The notes beneath the pieces were generated by a model, which made no database searches, was not told the DNA's origin, and saw nothing but the letters and a program-made list of their open reading frames with translations. Shown here in pieces: positions 1 through 7,146 of a stretch of 13,272 nucleotides of DNA; position 1 is the first letter of the stretch, and every line of letters starts with the position of its first letter. A program made the position numbers and the translations under genes. This DNA comes from Actinomycetota bacterium (GTDB taxonomy: Bacteria > Actinomycetota > Thermoleophilia > Gaiellales > Gaiellaceae). The stretch spans positions 1-13,272 of the forward strand of contig VAXK01000058.1 of the NCBI GenBank assembly GCA_005885565.1. Reading direction: 5' to 3'.

Positions 1-582
1 GAGTCGCTCACGCGGCTCGTGCGCGCCCGCGCTCGCGGCTCGGCGACGCTCGTCCACCCCGACCTGCGCGGCCTCCCGGCGGACGCGGGGGCGAACGGCT
101 CGCCGTTCCCCGACCGTCTGCGCCGCCACCAGCAGCTCATCCTCACGCGGCGCGGGATGCCCGAGCTCCTCCGCTACGAGGACCGGAACTCGATGGCGCA
201 TTCGCTCGAGGCGCGCGTGCCGTTCCTCGACTACCGGCTCGTCGAGCTCTGCTTCTCGCTCCCGGGCGGCGAGCTCGTCGGCGGCGGGCGGACGAAGGCC
301 GTGCTGCGGCGTGCGCTCGCCGACCTTCTCCCGCCCAGCGTGCGCGAGCGCCGCGACAAGCTCGGTTTCGTCACGCCGGAGCGGCAGTGGCTGCGCGGCC
401 GGCTCGGGGAGCTCGCCGCGGACGTCTTCGCGTCGCGGTCCTTCGCCGAGCGCGGCTTCGTGGACGCGCCCGCCGCGCGGCGCCGGCTCGACCGGCACCG
501 TCGCGGCGAGCTGGAGGCCGGAATGGAGCTCTGGCGCGCGCTCAACCTCGAGCTGTGGGCCCGCGCATCGCTCGACGGGTGA
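1..582 (+). CDS. asnB: Asparagine synthase (glutamine-hydrolysing)-type amidotransferase, C-terminal part, 5' truncated by window edge
   Basis: The frame is open from base 1 and stops with TGA at 580-582, giving 193 visible residues. The stretch encoded near 165-260 (LLRYEDRNSMAHSLEARVPF, then LDYRLVELCFSLP) is the hallmark C-terminal block of the ATP-pyrophosphatase synthetase domain of asparagine synthase B. The downstream TKAVLRRAL and RRDKLGFVTP segments also fit the family. The N-terminal glutaminase domain and the ATP-binding SGGxDS loop lie upstream of the window, so catalytic competence cannot be judged. Known family members make asparagine from aspartate and glutamine. Related enzymes occur often in bacterial polysaccharide loci, where amidation of a sugar acid or another carboxylate has been suggested. 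The stop overlaps the GTG of the next gene by 4 bases, so the two genes are co-transcribed. The family call is firm; the substrate is open. Confidence 0.9.
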   Translation, partial: ESLTRLVRARARGSATLVHPDLRGLPADAGANGSPFPDRLRRHQQLILTRRGMPELLRYEDRNSMAHSLEARVPFLDYRLVELCFSLPGGELVGGGRTKAVLRRALADLLPPSVRERRDKLGFVTPERQWLRGRLGELAADVFASRSFAERGFVDAPAARRRLDRHRRGELEAGMELWRALNLELWARASLDG

Positions 583-1700
583 AGGTCCTCTACCTCACGA
601 CCAACTACCCGGCGGCCGAGTCGCCCGTCGACGGGGTCTTCGTCCGCGAGCACGCGCGCGCCGCGGCCGCGGCCGGCGCGGAGGTCCGGGTCGTCCACCT
701 CCAGCGGACCCCCGGCCGCAAAGGCCTCTACGAGCTCGTTCCCGAGGAGGACGACCCCCCGCTCGTCCGCGTCCGCTACCGGCGCTTCGGCCGTCCGCTC
801 AGCTATGCCGCGTTCCTCGCCGGTGCGCGGGCAGCGGCCGGCGACCCCGACGTCGTCCATGCGACCTCGCACCTCTCGGCGCTCGCGGCGCTGACCCTCC
901 GGAAGCCGGTCGTCTACAGCGAGCACTGGAGCGTCTTCCTGCCCGAGAACCCGGCGCGGCTCTCGCCGCCCATGGCCCGCGCGGCGCGCTTCGCGCTCGA
1001 GCGCGCCGACCTCGTCCTGCCGCCGAGCGAGGCGATGCGCGCCGCGCTCGCAGCTCACGCGTCGCGGGCGCGCCTCCGGATCGTCCCGAACGTCGTCGAC
1101 GACGAGCTCTTCCGGCCGACGCCGCACGAGCCGTCGGGACGGCTGATCAGCGCGGGCCTGATGGGGGAGAACGGCGCGAAGGGCTACGACCTGCTCCTCC
1201 GCGCGCTCGCCCTGCTCGACGGCGGCAGCCCCGTGCTCGAGATCGTGGGCGACGGCCCACGGCGTGCCGAGTACGAGGCGCTCGCCCGCGAGCTCGGCGT
1301 CGAGGAGCGCGTCCGCTTCGCGGGGCTGCGCCCGAAGCCCGACCTCGCCGAGCGCATGCGGAGCTCGGACCTCTTCGTGCTCGCGAGCCGGTTCGAGAAC
1401 AACCCGTGCGTCGTGCTGGAGGCGATGGCGAGCGGCCTGCCGGTCGTCGCCACCCGCGTGGGCGGCTTGCGGGAGCTCGTCGACGAGCGGAGCGGGCTCC
1501 TCGCCGAGCCGGGCGATCCCGAGAGCCTCGCGGCGCGGATCGGGGAGGCCCTCGACCGGCTCGAGGGCTTCGACCGCGAGGAGATCGTGCGGCGAGCGCG
1601 CGAGCGGTACGGGCGCGAGGCGGTGGGGCGGCTCCTACTGCGAGCGTACGAGGACGCGCAGCGCAAGGCCGAGCCGCCGCCGCCGCACGGCCTCGCGTAG
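579..1700 (+). CDS. GT4-family glycosyltransferase
   Basis: This 373-residue protein starts at GTG 579, inside the GTGA overlap with the asparagine-synthase stop. That start gives the expected first strand of a GT-B fold (VKVLYLTTNYPAAESPVDG, then FVREHA). The same frame stays open upstream to 387, but that would add 64 Arg/Ala-rich residues antisense-like in composition, so it was not used. The N-terminal domain includes SEHWSVF (114-120). The C-terminal domain carries EIVGDGP (221-227), RFAGLRPKPDL (246-256) and the donor-site motif E273-x7-E281 in FENNPCVVLEAMASGLPVV. This is a retaining glycosyltransferase, presumably cytoplasmic or peripheral at the membrane, adding a sugar from a nucleotide donor to a growing glycan. 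No clear Shine-Dalgarno is seen, so translation is probably coupled to the upstream gene. Its last 22 codons overlap the tail of the convergent gene. Donor and acceptor are unknown. Confidence 0.9.
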   Translation: MKVLYLTTNYPAAESPVDGVFVREHARAAAAAGAEVRVVHLQRTPGRKGLYELVPEEDDPPLVRVRYRRFGRPLSYAAFLAGARAAAGDPDVVHATSHLSALAALTLRKPVVYSEHWSVFLPENPARLSPPMARAARFALERADLVLPPSEAMRAALAAHASRARLRIVPNVVDDELFRPTPHEPSGRLISAGLMGENGAKGYDLLLRALALLDGGSPVLEIVGDGPRRAEYEALARELGVEERVRFAGLRPKPDLAERMRSSDLFVLASRFENNPCVVLEAMASGLPVVATRVGGLRELVDERSGLLAEPGDPESLAARIGEALDRLEGFDREEIVRRARERYGREAVGRLLLRAYEDAQRKAEPPPPHGLA

Positions 1701-2447
1701 GAGCGCACGCGCCTCGAGCGGGTCGGGGTCGCGGCCGACGGCGCCGAGGAGCGCGGGGTCGCGCCACAGCTCGTCACGTAGCCGCTCACGGCTCTCGACG
1801 CGCTCGTCCACGCGGCTGCGCGTCACCGCGCCGGAGTGCTCCCGGTAGCGGTAGAGGACGCCCGGCACCGCGCCGAGCTTCCAGTCGCGGGCGATCCGCC
1901 GCCAGAGGTCGTAGTCCTCGTTCGCTCCGTAGTCCGCCCGGTAGCCGCCCGCCTGCCGGACGGCGGCGGCCCGCACGACCACGGCGCCGTGCGTGAAGGG
2001 GTTGCGGAGCAGGAGCCGGCGGCGGAGAGCGGCGTCGTCGTCCGGCACCGTCACGCGGCGACCCGGCCGTCCGGCCTCGTCGATCGACTCCACGCCGGGC
2101 ACGACGAGGGCGACGTGCGACCGCTGGTCGAGGAAGGCGACCTGCCGCTCGAGGCGCCGCGGAAGCGAGACGTCGTCAGCGTCCATCCGCGCGAGGTACG
2201 GCGCCCGCGCCTCCCCGATCCCGCGCTCGAGCGCCGCGACGAGGCCGGCGGGCTCCTGCCGGAGCACGCGCAGCCGCTCGTCTCCCACCGACGCGAGGAT
2301 CTCCGGCGTCTCGTCGGTCGAGCCGTCGTCGACGACGAGGAGCTCGAAGTCGGCGAGCGTCTGCGCGAGCACGCTGTCGAGCGCCTCGCGCAGGAAGCGC
2401 GCCCCGTCGCGCACCGGCAGGAGCACGCTGACGCGCGGGGCGCTCAC
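1635..2447 (-). CDS. GT2-family glycosyltransferase (GT-A fold)
   Basis: This 270-residue protein is a standard single-domain family 2 glycosyltransferase. It opens with PRVSVLLPVRDGARFLREAL and carries the nucleotide-binding DDGSTDE at 40-46, the metal-binding DADD at 89-92 (ARMDADDVSLP) and the probable catalytic base in NEDYDLW at 176-182. No membrane segments are seen, so it should act in the cytoplasm on a nucleotide-sugar donor, with inversion. The chosen GTG at 2447 forms a GTGA overlap with the stop of the gene before it. An ATG 54 bases upstream would add an 18-residue Arg/Pro-rich extension lying inside the neighbour and was rejected. It is the last gene of the minus-strand operon. 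It ends with TAG at 1635-1637, overlapping the convergent GT4 gene by 66 bases tail to tail. The sugar specificity cannot be read from the sequence. Confidence 0.92.
   Translation of the reverse strand: MSAPRVSVLLPVRDGARFLREALDSVLAQTLADFELLVVDDGSTDETPEILASVGDERLRVLRQEPAGLVAALERGIGEARAPYLARMDADDVSLPRRLERQVAFLDQRSHVALVVPGVESIDEAGRPGRRVTVPDDDAALRRRLLLRNPFTHGAVVVRAAAVRQAGGYRADYGANEDYDLWRRIARDWKLGAVPGVLYRYREHSGAVTRSRVDERVESRERLRDELWRDPALLGAVGRDPDPLEARALLREAVRRRRLGLALRVLVRSQ
1662..1697. terminator. Candidate bidirectional hairpin at the junction of two convergent operons
   Basis: Arms 1662-1674 and 1685-1697 are complementary at 11 of 13 positions, with six contiguous pairs at 1666-1671/1688-1693 and a 10-base GC loop. 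The hairpin lies within the last codons of both convergent genes, exactly where the + strand pair and the minus-strand operon run into each other. There is no T tract on either side, which is common in high-GC actinobacteria, so it could also be chance pairing in GC-rich coding sequence. Confidence 0.3.
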
Positions 2448-3211
2448 GCCGCGTCGGCGAGGAGATGGGGCGCCCAGAACTCGGGGTCGTGGGCGCGCCA
2501 CTTGTGGCAGCCGAACGGCAGCCGCCGCCCGTTCTGCTCGAAGCAGAACCGCGGCTCGGTCTCGAACGCGAACGCCACCGCCGTCTCGGCCGGCGGGATC
2601 CTGAAGCCGGGCGCGAGCCGCGGCGCCTCCAGCGACCAGAACTTGTCCTCGTAGACGTAGCGGTCGCTGAGAAGCTGCCTCGAACGCCGAGGCTCACTCA
2701 CGATCCGGCGGGCGAGCTCGCCCGCGTGCCGGCCGGCCACGACGGCGCGGGTCCGGAGGCGTCGCCACGCTTCGGCCACGGGTACGAAGGCCTCCACGCG
2801 GCGAAGCGACAGGCCGCCGTTCCCGACGCCCGCGAAGAAGGGACGGCCGTCCGCGGAGCGCCGCACCCACGGCGCGCCGACGTAGTCGTACGGCTCGCCG
2901 CACCAGCGCGGGAGGTCGTCGGAGAAGACCGCCGAGTCGAGCTGGTGCACGAGAACGAACTCGTACTGCTCGAAGCGGCGGTAGAACCCGGCGCTCAGCA
3001 TCAGCCGCGAGTAGTCCCGGTGCGTGCGGAAGTGCCGGTCGTCGAGGCCGACACGGACGAGGTCGAGGAGCTCCAGGTCGAGGCTCTCCGGGCAGACCGC
3101 GAAGCCGTCGTAGCCGCCGAGGTGCGTCCGGAGGTGCCGCAGCGCGATCGCCTCGTCCGGGCCGAGCCGCTCGCGGAAGACGGGAACGACGACCGCGACG
3201 GAGGCGGTCAC
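2444..3211 (-). CDS. DUF5672 domain protein, putative glycosyltransferase-like enzyme
   Basis: This 255-residue protein matches the DUF5672 pattern seen in glycan loci. In order it shows a beta-strand start (VAVVVPVFRE, 6-14), FVLVHQLDSAVFSDDL (85-100), YDYVGAPW (108-115), GVGNGGLSLRR (128-138), YEDKFWS (187-193), AFAFETEP (213-220) and PFGCHKW (232-238). The HQLDS motif sits where GT-A enzymes hold their DxD metal ligands, and GNGGLSLR plus EDKFW resemble acceptor and catalytic-base regions. A glycosyltransferase role is therefore inferred, not established. The GTG at 3211 lies within a GTGA overlap with the previous stop. It is preceded at 3219-3225 by a good ribosome binding site (GAGGTGA), which supports this start. 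No signal peptide or membrane span is visible. It is embedded between two GT2 genes in the operon and so probably acts on the same glycan. Confidence 0.85.
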   Translation of the reverse strand: MTASVAVVVPVFRERLGPDEAIALRHLRTHLGGYDGFAVCPESLDLELLDLVRVGLDDRHFRTHRDYSRLMLSAGFYRRFEQYEFVLVHQLDSAVFSDDLPRWCGEPYDYVGAPWVRRSADGRPFFAGVGNGGLSLRRVEAFVPVAEAWRRLRTRAVVAGRHAGELARRIVSEPRRSRQLLSDRYVYEDKFWSLEAPRLAPGFRIPPAETAVAFAFETEPRFCFEQNGRRLPFGCHKWRAHDPEFWAPHLLADAA

Positions 3212-4176
3212 GGCGCGATCACCTCGTACGGCTCCTGCTCGGTGACCACGTTCGTCTTGAGCATGTTCCCGGCCTCGTCGAGCGGCAGCTCGAAGCCGCG
3301 CGGCACGACGAACTCCTCGAACGGGGGCGCAGGCTCGTACGAGGCGAAGCGACCGAGCTCGTGCTCGTCCCAGATCCGGTAGTAGAACGGCGGCTCGGGC
3401 GGCGGCGCGTAGCGGCCGTAGCGGCGGTCCCCGAAGCGGATCCGCGCCTTGGTCCCCCGCGGGTCGGTGACGACGTCGGCAACCGCGGGGTAACGCATCA
3501 AGAACGCCTCGAGGCGCAGGCTTGAGCGCCGGTAGCGCTCGATCATCTCGTCCTCGCCGCCCAGGCCCGAGTCCTGGAGCGTCGCGTGACGGGTGCTCGT
3601 CCGCCACGGGCCGAGCCGGCGGCGGATCTCCGTGCGGACGAACGTGACGATCCCGGCCCCGCCGATCGGCTCGCGCACGTCGCCGTAGCCGACGAACTCC
3701 GCGCCCGACGAGGTGTTGAGACGCCGCGGCGGGCGGCGCACGAGCGGAAGCGCCCGCCCGCGCACCCGCAGCTGCCGCGGCGCGAAGTGCCGCGCGAGCG
3801 TCGGGCGGCGCTGGGCGTCGAACTGGACGTGCCCGACCTCGGGATGATCGCGGACAAGCTCGACCATGTCGGCCAGCCACTCGCCGCGGCGCACGAACTG
3901 GACGTCCTCCGGCAGCATCATCAGGTACTCGCCCTCTGCCCGCTCGACGATCTCGTTCATCGCCTCGACCTGCGTGCAGTCGCGAAAGATCTTCTCGCCG
4001 ACGAAGTCGAGGCTCTCGACGTAGGTACGCAGGCCCGGCTCGACCGAGTTCCCGTCGACGAGGATCCACTGCACCCGCGGGTAGCGGACGCACTCGCGCG
4101 CCGACTCCATCAGCGTGCGTAGGTAGTGCAGCCGGTTGTAGCTGACGACGCCGACCGTGACGAGCGGCGTGCTCAT
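3208..4176 (-). CDS. GT2-like glycosyltransferase with unusual C-terminal extension
   Basis: This 322-residue protein starts at ATG 4176 in an ATGA overlap, with GAGGAG eight bases upstream. The N-terminal half is GT2-like. It has LVTVGVVSYNRLHYLRTLM (5-23), ILVDGNS (38-44) in place of the usual DDGS, and EAMNEIVERAEGEYLMMLPE followed by DVQFV (71-95), where PEDVQF replaces the common DxD. GLGGEDEMIERY (205-216) probably supplies the catalytic base. The region after about residue 240 (RIRFGDRRYGRY, PPFYYRIWDEHELGRF, FEEFVVPRGFELPLDE) is not one I recognise; it is rich in aromatic and acidic residues and has no membrane span. The protein should be a cytoplasmic transferase acting on the same product as its neighbours. 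The fold call is good, but enzymatic activity is less certain because the metal motif is atypical. Confidence 0.82.
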   Translation of the reverse strand: MSTPLVTVGVVSYNRLHYLRTLMESARECVRYPRVQWILVDGNSVEPGLRTYVESLDFVGEKIFRDCTQVEAMNEIVERAEGEYLMMLPEDVQFVRRGEWLADMVELVRDHPEVGHVQFDAQRRPTLARHFAPRQLRVRGRALPLVRRPPRRLNTSSGAEFVGYGDVREPIGGAGIVTFVRTEIRRRLGPWRTSTRHATLQDSGLGGEDEMIERYRRSSLRLEAFLMRYPAVADVVTDPRGTKARIRFGDRRYGRYAPPPEPPFYYRIWDEHELGRFASYEPAPPFEEFVVPRGFELPLDEAGNMLKTNVVTEQEPYEVIAP

Positions 4177-5222
4177 CGGACGAGCTCCTCGAAGACGACG
4201 CGGTGCCGCTCGAGCCACGGGCCGACGTCGAAGCGCAAGGCTCGGCTCCGAGCGGTGGCCGCGAGCGCGTCGAGCCGCTCGGTGCACGCGAGCACCGCCG
4301 CCGCGAGCGCCTCCGCGGCCGGCGGGTGGTCGCGCTCCCAGTCGAGCGGCGCCTCGACGCCGATCCCGGCGTCCCCGACGAGCTCCGGCGTCCCGCCGCT
4401 CGCCGAGTGCACCACCGGCAGGCCGCACGCCAGCGCCTCCAGCACGGCCGTCGGGCACGGGTCGTTGTACTTCGTGTGCAGCAGGACGTCGGCTCGGCGG
4501 TAGAGCGCCGGCGCTTCGGCCTGGCTGTACGGCCCGAGGAGCTCGACGCGGTCTTCGAGACCGGCGAGTAGGCCCGGCAGCTCGCGCCGCACGGCCCGTG
4601 GGTCCGGGTCCCACGACAGCCGCCCCGCGACGAGCAGGCGAGCGTCCGGAAGCAGGCGGAGGGTCTCGAGCGCGGCCGCGAGACGGTAGCGCTGGTACTG
4701 GTTGCCGCCGAGGAGGAGCGTGAGCGGGCGCTCGGGGCGCTCGGCCGGCGTGAAGAGATCGGTGTCGACGGGGTTCGGCAGCACCTCGGCCGCGCCGCGA
4801 AGTGGGCCGAGGAAGCGGTCGGAGCTCAGCCGGCAGAAGTCGCTCTGGAAGAAGACGTGGTCGGCGGCGTGCAGGCCCTCGGCGAGCGGCTCGTTCGTCC
4901 GCTCCCAGCCCGGCCCGTGCCACCCCGGGTACGCGACGCCGTCCTGGTTCCAGGCGACGGCCGCCCCCCGCTCCCGGGCGAGGCGGATCAGGTCGCTCGA
5001 GTCGGCCGGCCGCGTGCTGCTCCCGAGGTAGAGCACGTTGAACGCGGACGGCTCGTTCGGGAAGAGCCGCTCCAGATGCTGGAACTTCACCATGCCGCCG
5101 TGCGCGACGTCCTCCGGTCCGGGAATGCGATCGTGGCCGTAGAAGACGGCGACGCCGTCGGTCGACGGGCGCGTCCGGGCGATTCGCCGGTGCCGTCGGA
5201 TGCGCGTGAGGGTGCTCCTCAC
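4173..5222 (-). CDS. GT4-family glycosyltransferase, first of a related pair
   Basis: This 349-residue GT-B glycosyltransferase starts at GTG 5222, within a GTGA overlap. The N-terminal domain contains HGGMVKFQHLERLFP (41-55), which looks like the glycine-rich donor/acceptor loop, then FNVLYLGSS (61-69) and AWNQDGVAYPGWHG (90-103). The linker is VLPNPVDTDLFTP (147-159). The C-terminal domain has LLLGGNQYQRYRL (169-181), DARLLVAGRL (193-202) and RVELLGPYSQAEAPALYRRA (225-244). The donor motif is NDPCPTAVLEALACGLPVV, with Asp254-x7-Glu262 instead of the usual Glu-x7-Glu. It shares this change and the whole following block with the next gene upstream. It probably transfers one sugar to the operon's glycan in the cytoplasm; the sugar is unknown. 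The start is supported by the overlap and a G-rich ribosome binding site a few bases upstream. Confidence 0.88.
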   Translation of the reverse strand: MRSTLTRIRRHRRIARTRPSTDGVAVFYGHDRIPGPEDVAHGGMVKFQHLERLFPNEPSAFNVLYLGSSTRPADSSDLIRLARERGAAVAWNQDGVAYPGWHGPGWERTNEPLAEGLHAADHVFFQSDFCRLSSDRFLGPLRGAAEVLPNPVDTDLFTPAERPERPLTLLLGGNQYQRYRLAAALETLRLLPDARLLVAGRLSWDPDPRAVRRELPGLLAGLEDRVELLGPYSQAEAPALYRRADVLLHTKYNDPCPTAVLEALACGLPVVHSASGGTPELVGDAGIGVEAPLDWERDHPPAAEALAAAVLACTERLDALAATARSRALRFDVGPWLERHRVVFEELVR

Positions 5223-6121
5223 GCGAGCCCCAGCGTCTCGAGGTAGCGGTCGGCGACGTCCGCCAGGCTCGGGACGCGGATCGCCGCGCGGCGCTCGTCG
5301 AGCTCCTCGACGAGCCGGTCGAGGAGCTCCGGTAGCTCCTCACGGCCGTCGAAGCCGAGCCCGGCCTCGCCGACGAGCTCGGGGTGCCCGCCGCTCCGCG
5401 CGTAGAGCGTCGGCAGCCCGCAGGCAAGCGCCTCGAGCAGCGCGTTCGAGCACGGGTCGTTGAGGCTCGCCGTCACGTAGAGGTCCTGTCGGCGCAGCAC
5501 CTCGGCGAGCTCGTTGGAGGCGAGGGGCGGAAGCGCGTGCTCCGCCTCGACGGCCACCGACGCGCGGCCGACGAAGGTCAGCTCGTACCGCCGCCGGTCG
5601 AGCGTGCGCGCGAGCCAGGCATACGTCTCGCCGCCCTTGCGCGGATTGTCGGACCAGCTCGTCGCGACGACCCGCACGCGGCGGCCCGCGAGCGGCTCGC
5701 GCTCCGCCGGCGGGTGGAAGATCGCCGGGTCGACCGCGTTCGGGATCACGACCGGGTCGCGCAGCTCGAGGCCGAGGTCGCGGTGCGCCTCGAGGCTGTA
5801 GCGCGACTGGAGAATGGTGGCGTCCGCGAGCCGGTCGTTGATCTCGACGATCCGCCGGTCGGCGCCGTCGTCGGCGCCGCGGTAGAGCTCGATCGGCCCG
5901 TCCACTCGATGGACGACGCGTCCCGCCGGCCGCTGCCGCAGGTCGACGAGATACGAGTGCAGGAGGACCGACCGAGCGCGTCGCGGGACGGGCCCGTCCG
6001 TCACGCGCAAGCCGCGGCGGCGGAGCTCGTCGCGCAGCGCGAGCAGGAACTGGTTCGAGCCGCCGTACGGCGGGTCCCGCAGCTCGTGCGCGATGGCGAC
6101 GTCTGGAGCACGCAACCTCAT
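5219..6121 (-). CDS. GT4-family glycosyltransferase, second of a related pair, short N-terminal domain
   Basis: This 300-residue protein starts at ATG 6121 in an ATGA overlap, with GAGG about five bases upstream. The same frame continues open upstream, but that part is an Arg/Ala-rich shadow of the neighbour. The N-terminus AIAHELRDPPYGGSNQFLLA (9-28) gives a GGSNQ glycine-rich loop typical of GT4 enzymes with small N-terminal domains. HRVDGPIELYRG (71-82) and VVIPNAVDPAIFHPP (124-138) follow. The C-terminal domain has VVATSWSDNPRKGGETYAWL (151-170), LTFVGR (181-186) and NDPCSNALLEALACGLPTLY. Its donor motif is Asp222-x7-Glu230. At 300 residues it is shorter than usual for GT4 (about 350-400), with the loss on the N-terminal side. 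It is most likely a paralog of the following gene that now handles a different linkage. It acts in the cytoplasm. Confidence 0.87.
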   Translation of the reverse strand: MRLRAPDVAIAHELRDPPYGGSNQFLLALRDELRRRGLRVTDGPVPRRARSVLLHSYLVDLRQRPAGRVVHRVDGPIELYRGADDGADRRIVEINDRLADATILQSRYSLEAHRDLGLELRDPVVIPNAVDPAIFHPPAEREPLAGRRVRVVATSWSDNPRKGGETYAWLARTLDRRRYELTFVGRASVAVEAEHALPPLASNELAEVLRRQDLYVTASLNDPCSNALLEALACGLPTLYARSGGHPELVGEAGLGFDGREELPELLDRLVEELDERRAAIRVPSLADVADRYLETLGLA

Positions 6122-7146
6122 GCGACCTCGAGCAGGAAGTCGCCGTACCGGTGGGCGACGACGGGCGTGGAGTAGCGCTCCTCGACCGTTCGGCGGGCAC
6201 GTGCGCCGAGCTCCGCGCGCTCGGCCGGGTCGCGCAGCCGCTCGAACGCCGCGGTCCACTCCTCCGCGGAGTCGGCCACGATCCCGCCACCGTGGGCGCC
6301 GATCGCCTCGACGTACGACTGCTGCGGGCTCGCCACCGCAGGCAGGCCGACCGCCATCCCGAGGGTGATCTTCCACTCGCTGTGGCCGAGCTCGTAGCCG
6401 TTGACGAGGCGCTTCGGCGAGACGATCGCGTCGCAGCGCCGCAGCGCCCGCGCGTACCCGCGTAGGCTGAACGCCTCGTACGAGCAGCGGGCCACCGCCG
6501 AGAGCGCATCGAGCTCCCGGGGCGGTGAATCCGAGACGACGAGGAGCTCCGCGTCCCCCAGAGCGGCGAGCGGCTCGGCGAGCAGCTCGAGCGGCTTCGT
6601 CTTGTGCGAGCGGCCGGACCAGACGAGCCGCAGCCGGCGCTCCTCGTGGGCTCGGCGCGGCCTGAAGACGGAGGTGTCGACGTTGTCCGGAATCCACTCG
6701 GCCCGCTCGTTGTAGCGGCGCACGATCCCGAGGAGGTAGCTCGAGTCGGCCACGACGGCGTCCGACCCGCGCGTCATCGCCTCCGCGTCACGCTGCTGCT
6801 CCGGTGTCGGCTGCGTGCCGGGGAGGTCGTAGTCGCCCCAGATCTCGTAGTAGTTCACGTTCGCGTCGAAGACGACCGTGGCTCCGCGCGTGCGCGCCCG
6901 CTCGGCCTCGGCCTGCGCGCGCTCGTCCATCGCCTTCACGAAGACGACGACGTCGTAGCGGCGATCGGGTCGGTACAGCTCGTTGACGAGGCGCGTGTTC
7001 CGGTTCAGCCAGCGGGCGACGTTCGCGATCCGCATCGCGACGCTCGTCTCGAGGCCGCGAAAGGTCGCGCGCTCGGCGGTGAGCGTGGCGGACGTCAGCC
7101 AGCCGATCCGAAGCGACGGCCCGTGACGGCGAAGCCGCGGGCTCAA
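6118..7146 (-). CDS. GT4-like glycosyltransferase lacking the canonical second Glu of the donor motif
   Basis: This 342-residue GT-B-type protein starts at TTG 7146. The start is supported by a TTGA overlap with the ABC ATPase stop, an AGGG four bases upstream and the absence of a better ATG or GTG before the first strand (LRIGWLTSATL, 12-22). The N-terminal domain shows DVVVFVKAMD (65-74) and VVFDANVNYYEIWGDYDLPG (91-110). The linker is WIPDNVDTSVFRP (151-163). The C-terminal domain has RLVWSGRSHKTKPLELL (173-189), AELLVVSDSP (199-208), AIVSPKR (240-246) and HSEWKITLGMAVGLPAVASP (255-274). In that last block, where GT4 enzymes have KLLEYMAxGLP, a Leu (262) replaces the conserved Glu. It may use a variant donor site or be impaired. 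It is the first glycosyltransferase after the exporter genes. Confidence 0.82.
   Translation of the reverse strand: MSPRLRRHGPSLRIGWLTSATLTAERATFRGLETSVAMRIANVARWLNRNTRLVNELYRPDRRYDVVVFVKAMDERAQAEAERARTRGATVVFDANVNYYEIWGDYDLPGTQPTPEQQRDAEAMTRGSDAVVADSSYLLGIVRRYNERAEWIPDNVDTSVFRPRRAHEERRLRLVWSGRSHKTKPLELLAEPLAALGDAELLVVSDSPPRELDALSAVARCSYEAFSLRGYARALRRCDAIVSPKRLVNGYELGHSEWKITLGMAVGLPAVASPQQSYVEAIGAHGGGIVADSAEEWTAAFERLRDPAERAELGARARRTVEERYSTPVVAHRYGDFLLEVA

Noticed and set aside
1675..1684. GCC repeat run as a microsatellite
   Set aside because: It is only about ten bases, encodes a short proline run, and is better described as the loop of the candidate hairpin.
311..1996. Long + strand open frame spanning two genes
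   Set aside because: Translation is a run of Arg, Ala, Pro and Ser typical of off-frame reading in high-GC DNA, with no domain.
2448..2501. ATG at 2501 as start of the last GT2 gene of the operon
   Set aside because: It would add an Arg/Pro-rich lead inside the DUF5672 gene; GTG 2447 gives the coupled GTGA junction and the standard GT2 N-terminus.
4177..6697. Upstream extensions of the GT2-like gene starting at 4176 and the GT4 gene starting at 6121
   Set aside because: The frames stay open only because of high GC; the added residues are shadows of the neighbouring genes and the chosen starts lie in ATGA overlaps with ribosome binding sites.
6118..7146. Pseudogene call for the GT4-like protein with Leu at the donor Glu
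   Set aside because: The frame is intact and full length, other motifs are kept, and it is coupled on both sides, so a functional variant is more likely.
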